From Pseudonocardiales bacterium (lineage in GTDB: Bacteria > Actinomycetota > Actinomycetes > Mycobacteriales > Pseudonocardiaceae), in contig JAODNG010000445.1 in assembly GCA_025465385.1 (NCBI GenBank), positions 1 to 16,180 of the forward strand: a DNA stretch of 16,180 nt, read 5' to 3'. How positions within the stretch are numbered: position 1 is the first letter of the stretch; each line of letters opens with the position of its first letter. Below, one piece after another: positions 1-7,279 of the stretch. Both the position numbers and the translations under genes were made by a program. The notes below the pieces were generated by a model. It had not been told where the DNA came from. It saw only the letters and a list, made by a program, of their open reading frames with translations, and searched no databases.

Positions 1-2
1 AC

Positions 3-329
3 GCGATCCGCGGTACGCGGGTCGGTGCAGGTCCGATGGGCGAGTCCGAGCGGGGCGAGACTGCTCCCCGAAACCGGGTGTCCTACTGGTGCGCCAATGG
101 GCATGAGTCTCGCGTTTCGTTCGCGGCCGAGGCTGAGGAGCCGGACGTGTGGGACTGCCCACGGTGTGGTTTTCCAGCTGGGCGCAACGAGCAGCGGCCG
201 CCCAATGCACCGCGCAATGAGCCGTACAAGACGCACCTTGCCTACGTGAAGGAGCGCCGCTCCGATGCCGATGGTGAGGCCATCCTCGCAGAGGCGCTGG
301 CCAGGCTCAAGGAATCCCGCGAGCCCTGA
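3..329 (+). CDS. rbpA: RNA polymerase-binding protein RbpA (5' end outside window)
   Basis: RbpA binds the actinobacterial RNA polymerase holoenzyme and group 1/2 sigma factors and stabilises the promoter open complex. The frame is open from the window edge, so the first few codons are missing; 108 residues are visible, close to the roughly 111-125 of known family members. The internal ATG at 36 is not the likely start, because the upstream codons (IRGTRVGAGPMGE) match the usual RbpA N-terminal tail. Visible parts are the zinc-binding core with YWCANGH and WDCPRCG, the basic linker, and the C-terminal sigma-interaction helix (YKTHLAYVKERRS followed by an AILAEALARL helix). The gene ends just before a perfect inverted repeat. 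It faces the neighbouring minus-strand gene. Family assignment is confident from the core and SID motifs. Confidence 0.93.
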   Translation, partial: AIRGTRVGAGPMGESERGETAPRNRVSYWCANGHESRVSFAAEAEEPDVWDCPRCGFPAGRNEQRPPNAPRNEPYKTHLAYVKERRSDADGEAILAEALARLKESREP

Positions 330-336
330 CGAACCA

Positions 337-367
337 GGCTCACTGCGCTGCAGCAGCGCAGTGAGCC
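337..367. terminator. Perfect 15-bp inverted repeat, likely bidirectional terminator
   Basis: The arms GGCTCACTGCGCTGC and GCAGCGCAGTGAGCC are exact reverse complements separated by one base, starting 7 bp after the rbpA stop codon. It lies between two convergent genes. No U-tract follows on the plus strand, which is common for actinobacterial stem-loop terminators. Terminator function is inferred from position and stem strength. Confidence 0.75.
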
Positions 368-401
368 CGGTACGTTAGGTGCCCCGCCAAAACCACGCCA
401 A

Positions 402-947
402 TTAAGCTAACAGCGCGCGGTGGCCACTCGCCAGGACGATGGGTTCTCGTGTGCAGTTGCGTGTGTTCCCCGCGAAAAGCAGGCCGTAGGCGCACCTGAG
501 AGCTTGACGCGTTCCATTCCATCGGATCAACGCCATCGCAGAGCGGATACTTGAGCGGTGCTGCGTATTAATATTGAGATCTGGGTCGCCGGTGCTCAAG
601 GTGGGATCGTCTCGGATGGGCGCATCGCGGGTGGGGGGATCGTCCAAGGTCAACGTCGTCGGGGCGGTGGCGAGCAGCTGCCTGACCTGGGCGAGAGCTG
701 CAGGGGCGCTAGAAAGCATCAGTCCGACGACCAGCGCGGACGTGGCGATGATACGAAGACCTGCGGGGTCTGCGCAGGCATCCCGACACTGACCGTACAG
801 ATGGGATAAGCGGGAGTTATTATGCGAATAGGGGGGAGTAACCGTTTCTTCGACAATTGTAGTGGGCGGGATTTCGTCGCTCACGCCTCCGCTGGTTAGT
901 CTGTGCCTCCCTGGCTGGGCAGTCTGGGTATCGACTGAGCTGCTCAT
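402..947 (-). CDS. Hypothetical small protein with one hydrophobic segment
   Basis: I do not recognise this 181-residue protein. The start chosen is the ATG at 947, preceded by GAAGGGTGATGAC, a reasonable Shine-Dalgarno site at normal spacing; a GTG at 968 in the same frame lacks one. About 65 polar residues (including QPGRHRL) precede a hydrophobic stretch, LRIIATSALVVGLMLSSAPA, ending in ALA-Q, which resembles a signal peptidase I site or a signal anchor. After it come an acidic, Thr/Pro/Asp-rich linker and a Cys-containing tail. Codon use is less GC-biased than in the flanking genes (AAT, ATT and TTA codons occur), so it may be recently acquired, lineage-specific or not a gene. A shorter opposite-strand frame at 558-809 is less convincing. 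The gene lies 167 bp downstream of pgl on the same strand. Confidence 0.45.
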   Translation of the reverse strand: MSSSVDTQTAQPGRHRLTSGGVSDEIPPTTIVEETVTPPYSHNNSRLSHLYGQCRDACADPAGLRIIATSALVVGLMLSSAPAALAQVRQLLATAPTTLTLDDPPTRDAPIRDDPTLSTGDPDLNINTQHRSSIRSAMALIRWNGTRQALRCAYGLLFAGNTRNCTREPIVLASGHRALLA

Positions 948-1114
948 GTCATCACCCTTCGTAGTCACGCGCGTCGCCGCACGTACGCGCTGCTCATTTA
1001 CTCCCAGACTTACCTTTCCGGGGACCTCACGTCTTCATGCATCGTGATGATTTGTTTTACGTCTCACGGCCTACCAGGCGCGGTGATCGGTCCACCGAAC
1101 TTCCCGAAAAGCAG
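948..1114. other. Intergenic region between pgl and the hypothetical gene
   Basis: This 167-bp spacer is locally more AT-rich around 1045-1060. It should hold any promoter for the minus-strand hypothetical gene and the end of the pentose-phosphate operon transcript. I could not find a strong stem-loop or a convincing -35/-10 pair in it. The motif ACGTCT occurs twice (near 1029 and 1060), too short to interpret. Confidence 0.3.
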
Positions 1115-1888
1115 TCAGCGGCCGAGTAGCTCCGTGGGGAGTTTGGCGGCTGCGGCCCGGTCCAGGAGCCACAGCGTGCGGCGACGACCCGTCGCTCCCG
1201 CCGCAGGCATCTGCACCTCTCCTGCTCCGCCTAGCGCCATCGTCACCGCGGCGGCTTTCTCCGTTCCCGAGGCGATCAACCACACCTCTGCGGCGCATCG
1301 GATAGCGGGCAGCGTCATGGTGATTCGGGTGGGGGGCGGTTTCGGGCTGCCCCGTACCCCGGTCACCGCGCGCTCGGTTTCGTATACCGCGGGTGAGCCG
1401 GGGAACACCGAGGCGACGTGGCCGTCTTCGCCGATGCCGAGACAGCAGATATCGAACGACGGCGCCGGGCCGCGATCCTCCGGCCCCCGTCGGCTCAACA
1501 GCAGGTCCTCGTAGGTGTGGGCGGCAGCGTCCGGGTCGTCCCCCCAGGGCCCGTCGGAGGCCCCCATCGGATAGACCCGGGAAGGATCTACCCCCACTTT
1601 GTCGAGCAGCGCTTGGCGCGCCTGGGTCTCGTTGCGCTCCGGATGCCCACTGGGGAGGAAGCGCTCGTCGCCCCAGTAGATATTCAATCGTCGCCAGTCC
1701 ACCGCCGTAGCTGCCTGGGTGTTCGCCAGCTCACGGAGCACCGCGGTGCCGATCCGTCCCCCGGTCAGTACCAGAGACGCGGACCCCGAGGCAGTCTGGA
1801 TGTCTACGATCCGGGCCACCAGCCGGGCAGCGGTGGCCGCGGCGAGGACCTCCGCGGTGGCGTGCACCACGACGTCGGGGCGGCTCAC
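1115..1888 (-). CDS. pgl: 6-phosphogluconolactonase
   Basis: Hydrolyses 6-phosphoglucono-1,5-lactone to 6-phosphogluconate, the second step of the oxidative pentose-phosphate pathway, in the cytosol. The 257-residue length is normal for the bacterial SOL/DevB-type family. Visible motifs are TGG at residues 42-44, WGDER at 72-76, the active-site GIGEDGH at 151-157 followed by ASVFPG, and TRITMTLPAI at 187-196. The start is a GTG whose bases overlap the opcA stop as GTGA. There is no good Shine-Dalgarno site of its own, so translation probably depends on ribosomes finishing opcA. It is the last gene of the tkt-tal-pgi-zwf-opcA-pgl operon; Mycobacterium tuberculosis has the same devB-opcA-zwf order, without pgi. 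Confidence 0.95.
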   Translation of the reverse strand: MSRPDVVVHATAEVLAAATAARLVARIVDIQTASGSASLVLTGGRIGTAVLRELANTQAATAVDWRRLNIYWGDERFLPSGHPERNETQARQALLDKVGVDPSRVYPMGASDGPWGDDPDAAAHTYEDLLLSRRGPEDRGPAPSFDICCLGIGEDGHVASVFPGSPAVYETERAVTGVRGSPKPPPTRITMTLPAIRCAAEVWLIASGTEKAAAVTMALGGAGEVQMPAAGATGRRRTLWLLDRAAAAKLPTELLGR

Positions 1889-2880
1889 TGATCAGCCCGG
1901 CTCTGGACGTCTCGGGTCTCACCCCTTTGGAGGCCCTTCGTCGGGCTGGCACGTCGGCCGTTGCGGCCGTCTACCTCGGTCAGCGCCTGCAACGCGTCGT
2001 GGTAGATCTCGTCAGGGTCGAGTCTGCGCAGCTCTTCGGCGAGACAGTCGCGCACCGGACGTCGTCTCAACGGGACCCGGCGCTCCGGTTGGCCCGGCTG
2101 GCGCAAGGTGCCCACCTTCCCGTCTGGCCGGACCAATTCGACCTTGCCGGAACGACGCTCCAGGACAACTGCACTGATCCCGCCGCCAGGAGGACTGGTC
2201 CGGCGCCGTACCGGGACATGCAGCCGGGAGCGCAGCCAACCAGCGAGCAGATCAGCGGAGGGGTTGTCGACCGCACCGGTGATGGTGGCGGTCTCGACAT
2301 CCTCATGCGGCGGCAGATCTAGGGCCGCCGCAAGCAGTGCTCGCCACGGGGTGATTCGGGTCCACGCCAGGTCGGTGTCCCCTTCGGCGTAGGAGGTGCG
2401 GCGGCTCTCTAGTGCCTTGATCGGCTGGGAGGCCGCGGCGGTGTCGGTGATCCGGCGCTGCGCCAGCTGCCCGATGGGATCCCCCGCGGGGATGGCAGGA
2501 GCCGCTCCTGGCCACCACGCGACGACCGGACAGTCCGGTAGCAGCAGCGGTACCAGCACGCTGTCGCCGTGGTCGGCCAGCGGTCCGTACAGGCGCAGTA
2601 CGAGCACTTCGGACGCGCCGGCGTCACCACCAACCCGGATCTGCGCGTCCAACCGGATCCCGGCCCGCTTGAGGCCCCGGGCCAGCACGACCACCCGGCA
2701 GGGGTGCTCCTTGCTCGCCTCGTTGGCAGCGTCGATCGATCGCTCCACCTCCGCGGAGTCATCGGTGACGATTACCAAGGTGAGCACCCGGCCCAGCGCT
2801 ACGGCGCCGCCACGCTCCCGGATGTCGATCAGGGCGTGGTTCACCGCCGCCGTGGTCGTGGAAGGCAGATCGACGATCAC
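1885..2880 (-). CDS. opcA: Glucose-6-phosphate dehydrogenase assembly protein OpcA
   Basis: OpcA is the partner that supports assembly and activity of glucose-6-phosphate dehydrogenase in actinobacteria and cyanobacteria. The chosen start is the GTG at 2878-2880, giving MIVDLPSTTT, the typical actinobacterial OpcA N-terminus; it has GGAGG five bases upstream and overlaps the zwf stop as GTGA. A GTG four codons further upstream would add residues not expected in the family and would overlap the Shine-Dalgarno site. The protein is 331 residues. Family features include GAVALGRVLTLVIVT (residues 25-39), the core LLLPDCPVVAWWPG (112-125), and the DLAWTRITPWRALLAAA helix (170-186). The last 25 or so residues are a charged tail, probably disordered. 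The tight position between zwf and pgl agrees with the role. Confidence 0.95.
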   Translation of the reverse strand: MIVDLPSTTTAAVNHALIDIRERGGAVALGRVLTLVIVTDDSAEVERSIDAANEASKEHPCRVVVLARGLKRAGIRLDAQIRVGGDAGASEVLVLRLYGPLADHGDSVLVPLLLPDCPVVAWWPGAAPAIPAGDPIGQLAQRRITDTAAASQPIKALESRRTSYAEGDTDLAWTRITPWRALLAAALDLPPHEDVETATITGAVDNPSADLLAGWLRSRLHVPVRRRTSPPGGGISAVVLERRSGKVELVRPDGKVGTLRQPGQPERRVPLRRRPVRDCLAEELRRLDPDEIYHDALQALTEVDGRNGRRASPTKGLQRGETRDVQSRADQ

Positions 2881-4427
2881 GGCCGCCTCCACTTACGTCC
2901 GGCCGCAGCGATCATCCGATCCGCCGACGGTGGCCCCCAGGTGCCTGCCGGGTACGGCTCGGGCCGGCCGTGCTTCGCCCAGTGTTCCAGCACTGGATCG
3001 AGGATCGCCCAGGACAGCTCGACTTCGGCGTTGACCGGGAACAGCGACGGCTCACCGAGCAGGACGTCCAGCAGCAGGCGCTCATATGCCTCCGGCGAGG
3101 ACTCGGTGAACGCCGTGCCGTAACGGAAATCCATGGTGACGTCCCGGACCTCCATCGCGGTGCCCGGCACCTTGGAACCGAACCGGATAGTGACGCCCTC
3201 GTCCGGCTGGATCCGGATTACCAGGGCGTTTTGTCCGAGTTCTTCCGTCATAGTTGCCTCGAAAGGCAGGTGCGGAGCTCGCTTGAAGACCACCGCGATC
3301 TCGGTGACCCGTCGTCCCAGCCGCTTGCCGGTGCGCAGGAAGAACGGCACGCCAGCCCATCGCCGGGTGTCTACGTGCAGCGTGATCGCGGCGAAGGTCT
3401 CGGTTGTGGAGTCCGGGTGGAAACCCTTCTCCTCGAGTACCCCGACGACCTTGGTGCCGCCCTGCCAGCCGGCGGTGTACTGGCCGCGTGCGGTGGTCTC
3501 GTCCAGCGGTTCCGCGAGCTTGACAGCGGACAGCACTTTGATCTTCTCGCCGCGCAGCGATCCCGGCGAGAAGGACAGCGGTTCCTCCATCGCAGTGAGC
3601 GCGAGCAACTGGAGCAGGTGGTTCTGGATCACGTCCCGTGCCGCCCCGATGCCGTCGTAGTAGCCGGCGCGGCCGGCCAACCCGATGTCCTCGGCCATCG
3701 TTATCTGCACGTGGTCTACGTAGTTGCTGTTCCAGATCGGTTCGTAGAGTTGATTGGCGAAGCGCAGCGCGAGAATGTTCTGGACGGTCTCCTTTCCGAG
3801 GTAGTGATCGATGCGGAACACCGACTCCTCGGGGAAGACGTCGTTAACGATCTCGTTGAGTTCACGGGCGCTGTGCAGGTCATGTCCGAACGGCTTCTCG
3901 ATGACCACCCGGCGCCACTGATCATCGTTGCGCGCCGCCAACCCGGTACGGGCCAGTTGCTTGAGAACCACCGGGAACGTCGCGGGCGGGATGGCCAGAT
4001 AGAAGGCGTGATTGCCGCCGGTACCCCGTTCCTGATCGAGCTCTGCGATCACCGACGCGAGGTCGTCGAAGGAGGCGTCGTCGTCGAAGCTGCCGGGAAC
4101 GAACCGAACCCCCTCAGATAGTCGGGCCCAAACGTCCTCCCGGAACGGGGTGCGGGCGTATTTCCGGACCGCGTCGTGGACCAGCTCAGCGAAGTTCTCA
4201 TCGGCCCAATCCCGGCGCGAGAACCCGACCAACGCGAAACCGGGCGGCAGCAACCCCCGATTGGCCAGGTCATAAATCGCCGGCATCAGTTTCTTGCGAG
4301 ACAGGTCCCCGGTCACGCCGAAGATGACGACACCGCACGGGCCAGCGATCCGGGGTAGTCGCTTGTCCCTGCTGTCCAGCAGTGGATTGACCCAACCGGT
4401 CGGGGTCCTGCTGCTTGCTGCGGTCAC
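2877..4427 (-). CDS. zwf: Glucose-6-phosphate 1-dehydrogenase
   Basis: Oxidises glucose-6-phosphate to 6-phosphoglucono-lactone with reduction of NADP, the committed step of the oxidative pentose-phosphate pathway. The 516-residue protein is full length. Residues 37-46 (GVTGDLSRKK) form the Rossmann dinucleotide-binding motif, 177-181 (EKPFG) and 205-213 (RIDHYLGKE) are the family signatures for substrate binding, and His270 in QNHLLQ aligns by motif with the catalytic histidine. FFLRTGKRL at 362-370 is also characteristic. The start is a GTG with GGAGG seven bases upstream. It follows pgi after 38 bp and overlaps opcA by GTGA. No missing key residue was seen. Confidence 0.97.
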   Translation of the reverse strand: MTAASSRTPTGWVNPLLDSRDKRLPRIAGPCGVVIFGVTGDLSRKKLMPAIYDLANRGLLPPGFALVGFSRRDWADENFAELVHDAVRKYARTPFREDVWARLSEGVRFVPGSFDDDASFDDLASVIAELDQERGTGGNHAFYLAIPPATFPVVLKQLARTGLAARNDDQWRRVVIEKPFGHDLHSARELNEIVNDVFPEESVFRIDHYLGKETVQNILALRFANQLYEPIWNSNYVDHVQITMAEDIGLAGRAGYYDGIGAARDVIQNHLLQLLALTAMEEPLSFSPGSLRGEKIKVLSAVKLAEPLDETTARGQYTAGWQGGTKVVGVLEEKGFHPDSTTETFAAITLHVDTRRWAGVPFFLRTGKRLGRRVTEIAVVFKRAPHLPFEATMTEELGQNALVIRIQPDEGVTIRFGSKVPGTAMEVRDVTMDFRYGTAFTESSPEAYERLLLDVLLGEPSLFPVNAEVELSWAILDPVLEHWAKHGRPEPYPAGTWGPPSADRMIAAAGRKWRRP

Positions 4428-4465
4428 AATGCGGCCTCCGCGGGAACAAATACGTCGGCGGTCAC

Positions 4466-6121
4466 CTATAGCTCCTGCAGCGCGTGCGCCAGTGCGACCA
4501 GTCCGGCCGCTCGGTCGAGTAGATGAACCCGCAGCACTGGCCGGCCGTGCGCAGCCAGCACGTCAGCGTCGCCCGCGGCTTGGGCCTGCTGCAGCTCACC
4601 CAGGGTGAAGTCGGTGCCCGGCACTGGAATGTCCGTGACGACGGCACCGGTCAGCTGCAGGAAGGACCCGTTTTGGTGGCCGCCCTTGTGGTACTGACCG
4701 GTCGAGTGTAGGTACCGGGGACCCCACCCAAAGGTGGTCTGCAGTTTGCTGCGGCGGGCAAGTTCGGTCCGAAGCACCGCAGCCGACGCGTCGGCGATGC
4801 GATCCAGATATGCCTGCACCGCGAGATAACCTCGAGCCGGGGTAGCGGTGATCAGCGCCTGCAGCGCGTCGCTGAGAGTGGTGACGCCGTCGGGCAACCA
4901 GTCCCCGACGGGGTATACCGCGACATCACCTTCGACGAACGCAGGCGCCGGTCTGGCAGCGGACTTGTGCAGAGCGTCGAGTTGCGCCCGGGCCGCGGCC
5001 TTCGCGGCTTCCACGTCGGGCTGGTCGAACGGGTTGATCCCCAGTAGCCGGCCGACCACCGCGATGGCGTACTCCCAGAGCAGAAACTGCCCACCGAGGG
5101 TGCCGCTGACGGTCACCGCTGCCGCCGCACTGCTCTCATCGGGGGCGTCGCCCGACTCCGGACCGATCGCGACGAGCGTGGCGTCCGGTCCGGCGTCGGC
5201 GAAGCCCGGTGCGGCGGGATTACGCACCACCACCGGCAGCAGGCCGGTGCCGTCCTTGCCGGTGGACTCGGCGATGAGCTGCTCGGCCCAGTCGCCGAAG
5301 CCGACGATCCCGGAGCCAGTGTCGGCGAGCACAACCTTCTCGGCACCGGCGGCATGCCCGACCGCCAGCGCGGCCGCGAGTCGCAGTGCTGGGTTCGCCG
5401 GGTCATCGGCCGCCAGCAACGGCGACTGCAGTTCCGCGTCATCGATGAGATCTGCGATATTCGCCCTGGCGAGTCCGGACGGGACCAAGCCGAACGCGGT
5501 CAGCGCGGAGTAGCGGCCGCCCACATTCGGCTCAGCGGTGATCACCGCCCGGTAACCTTGTTCCTCCGCGATCCGCTCCAGAGACGACCCCGGGTCGGTC
5601 ACTGCCACCAGGTGCGCCGCGGGGTCCAGCCCGGCCGCCGCGAACGCGGCTGTGAATATCCGCCGATGGCAGTCGGTCTCCACAGTTGTCCCCGACTTCG
5701 ACGACACCACGAGCACCGTGCGCTCCAGGTCACCGGCCAGCGCATCGGCCACCTCACCGGGGTCGGTGGTATCCAGCACGGTCAGCGGCACCCCGGAAGT
5801 GGCACAGATCACCTCGGGGGCCAGCGAGGAGCCGCCCATCCCTGCCAGCACAACCCGGTCGATCCCATCGGCGTACAGCTGCGACCACAGCGCATCGATG
5901 GTGGCAAGCAGCGGTCGGGAGGTGAGCGGAAGGGCCACCCAGGCGAGCCGCCGGGCAGCCTCCTCCTGCGCCCGAGGACCCCACAGCGTGGGATCCTCGT
6001 TGGCTAGCGAGGACGCTACCCGCTCGTCGACAAGCCTCTCGACGAGGAATTCCGCCGCCGCTACCACGCTGGAGGAGCGGATTTCGACGGTGAGGCGCGG
6101 CACCGAGGGAAGGGCAGACAT
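4466..6121 (-). CDS. pgi: Glucose-6-phosphate isomerase
   Basis: Interconverts glucose-6-phosphate and fructose-6-phosphate, linking the transketolase/transaldolase products back to G6PDH. The 551-residue protein belongs to the divergent PGI branch otherwise seen as the C-terminal half of bifunctional transaldolase-PGI enzymes. It carries two SIS-type sugar-isomerase folds: MGGSSL (95-100), SSKSGTTVETD (140-150), GGRYS (201-205), AESTGKDG (284-291, candidate catalytic Glu285) and GPRYLHSTGQYHKGG (467-481, with the His-Ser/Thr-Gly-Gln and Lys expected near the active site). NPFDQPDVEAAK at 363-374 is also typical. The start is ATG, six bases after the tal stop; the ribosome-binding site AGGGAA lies inside the end of tal. 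Presence of pgi between tal and zwf differs from the M. tuberculosis operon. Confidence 0.94.
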   Translation of the reverse strand: MSALPSVPRLTVEIRSSSVVAAAEFLVERLVDERVASSLANEDPTLWGPRAQEEAARRLAWVALPLTSRPLLATIDALWSQLYADGIDRVVLAGMGGSSLAPEVICATSGVPLTVLDTTDPGEVADALAGDLERTVLVVSSKSGTTVETDCHRRIFTAAFAAAGLDPAAHLVAVTDPGSSLERIAEEQGYRAVITAEPNVGGRYSALTAFGLVPSGLARANIADLIDDAELQSPLLAADDPANPALRLAAALAVGHAAGAEKVVLADTGSGIVGFGDWAEQLIAESTGKDGTGLLPVVVRNPAAPGFADAGPDATLVAIGPESGDAPDESSAAAAVTVSGTLGGQFLLWEYAIAVVGRLLGINPFDQPDVEAAKAAARAQLDALHKSAARPAPAFVEGDVAVYPVGDWLPDGVTTLSDALQALITATPARGYLAVQAYLDRIADASAAVLRTELARRSKLQTTFGWGPRYLHSTGQYHKGGHQNGSFLQLTGAVVTDIPVPGTDFTLGELQQAQAAGDADVLAAHGRPVLRVHLLDRAAGLVALAHALQEL

Positions 6122-6127
6122 CCGCGG

Positions 6128-7255
6128 TCAGTTCCCTGAGTTCGGTGCGACTTTAGCCAGCTGGCCGGCCACTGTCTCGCCGAGCTCGGTCCAGGAGGCG
6201 ATGAACTTCTCCACGCCCTCGCGCTCGAGCACATCAAACACGTCATCGAGATCGATCCCGACCTCGGCCAACTCATCGAAGGTGCGCTGGGCCGCCTCGG
6301 CGGTGCCCGACACCTGGTCGCCGGGCACCGTGCCGTGGTCGGCCAGAGCGAGCAGGGTGTTTTCCGGCATTGTGTTGACTACTCCTGGAGCGATCAGTTC
6401 GGTGACGTACTTGGTGTCCGGGTAGGCGGGGTTCTTCACCCCGGTGGAAGCCCACAGCGGCCGCTGGGGCCGTGCCCCAGCCTGCTTCAGCTGGGCCCAG
6501 CGCTGCGTGCCAAATTCCTGCTGGTATGCCGCGTAGGCCAGCCGCGCGTTGGCGACGGCGGCCTGCCCGCGCAGCGCAAGAGCCTTCTCGGTGCCGATCG
6601 CCTCCAGGCGCTTGTCCACCTCGGTGTCGACCCGGGAGACGAAGAACGATGCGACGGAGGCGATCCTGGCCACGTCGTATCCGTTCGCGCTGGCCTGCTC
6701 CAGGCCGGTGAAGAAGGCCGCCATCACCTCGCGGTGGCGCGCTACGGAGAAAACCAACGTGACGTTGACGCTGATCCCGTCGGCCAGCGCACCGGTAATG
6801 GCCGGTAGACCCTCCACCGTCGCCGGTATCTTGATCATCACATTGGGTCGATCGACCAGCTTCCACAACTCGCCTGCCTGGGCGAGGGTGGCATCAGTGT
6901 CGTGCGCCAGCTGCGGGCTCACCTCCAGCGACACCCTGCCGTCCACGCCACCGGTGACTTCCCAGGTGCCGCTGAACACGTCGCAGGCCTGCTGCACGTC
7001 GGCGACGGTGATCTCGCGCACGGCTTCGTCGACCGAGGCGCCGCGGGCGGCCAGCTGCTTGACCTGTTCCGCGTAATCCTCAGCGTGGACCACCGCATGG
7101 GCGAAAATCGTCGGGTTGCTGGTCACCCCGACCACGTACCACTCCCTGATCAGAGTGGCCAGGTTGCCCGAGTTGATCCGCTGCCGGGACAGGTCATCCA
7201 GCCAGATCGACACGCCGGCCTCGGACAGGGCCTTCAGGGTATCGGTGCTGCTCAC
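6128..7255 (-). CDS. tal: Transaldolase
   Basis: Transfers a dihydroxyacetone unit between sedoheptulose-7-phosphate and glyceraldehyde-3-phosphate in the non-oxidative pentose-phosphate branch. At 375 residues it is of the longer actinobacterial/cyanobacterial type. Motifs are VTSNPTIF at 44-51, the Schiff-base lysine Lys142 within NVMIKIPAT, GISVNVTLVFS at 160-170 and SRVDTEVDKRL at 207-217. The start is GTG with GGAGG seven bases upstream. It sits 24 bp after tkt and 6 bp before pgi, so it is almost certainly cotranscribed with both. The reading frame is intact. Confidence 0.96.
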   Translation of the reverse strand: MSSTDTLKALSEAGVSIWLDDLSRQRINSGNLATLIREWYVVGVTSNPTIFAHAVVHAEDYAEQVKQLAARGASVDEAVREITVADVQQACDVFSGTWEVTGGVDGRVSLEVSPQLAHDTDATLAQAGELWKLVDRPNVMIKIPATVEGLPAITGALADGISVNVTLVFSVARHREVMAAFFTGLEQASANGYDVARIASVASFFVSRVDTEVDKRLEAIGTEKALALRGQAAVANARLAYAAYQQEFGTQRWAQLKQAGARPQRPLWASTGVKNPAYPDTKYVTELIAPGVVNTMPENTLLALADHGTVPGDQVSGTAEAAQRTFDELAEVGIDLDDVFDVLEREGVEKFIASWTELGETVAGQLAKVAPNSGN

Positions 7256-7279
7256 GAGGGGTCCTCCCGCCCGTAGAGG

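Noticed and set aside
558..809. Plus-strand open frames opposite the hypothetical gene
   Set aside because: Gly/Arg-rich, no ribosome-binding site, and in conflict with the better supported ATG plus Shine-Dalgarno on the minus strand.
2970..4121. Long plus-strand open frame (383 codons) opposite zwf
   Set aside because: It lies wholly antisense to a clear zwf gene, has Arg/Leu/Asp/Gly-skewed composition typical of high-GC antisense frames, and has no domain or good ribosome-binding site.
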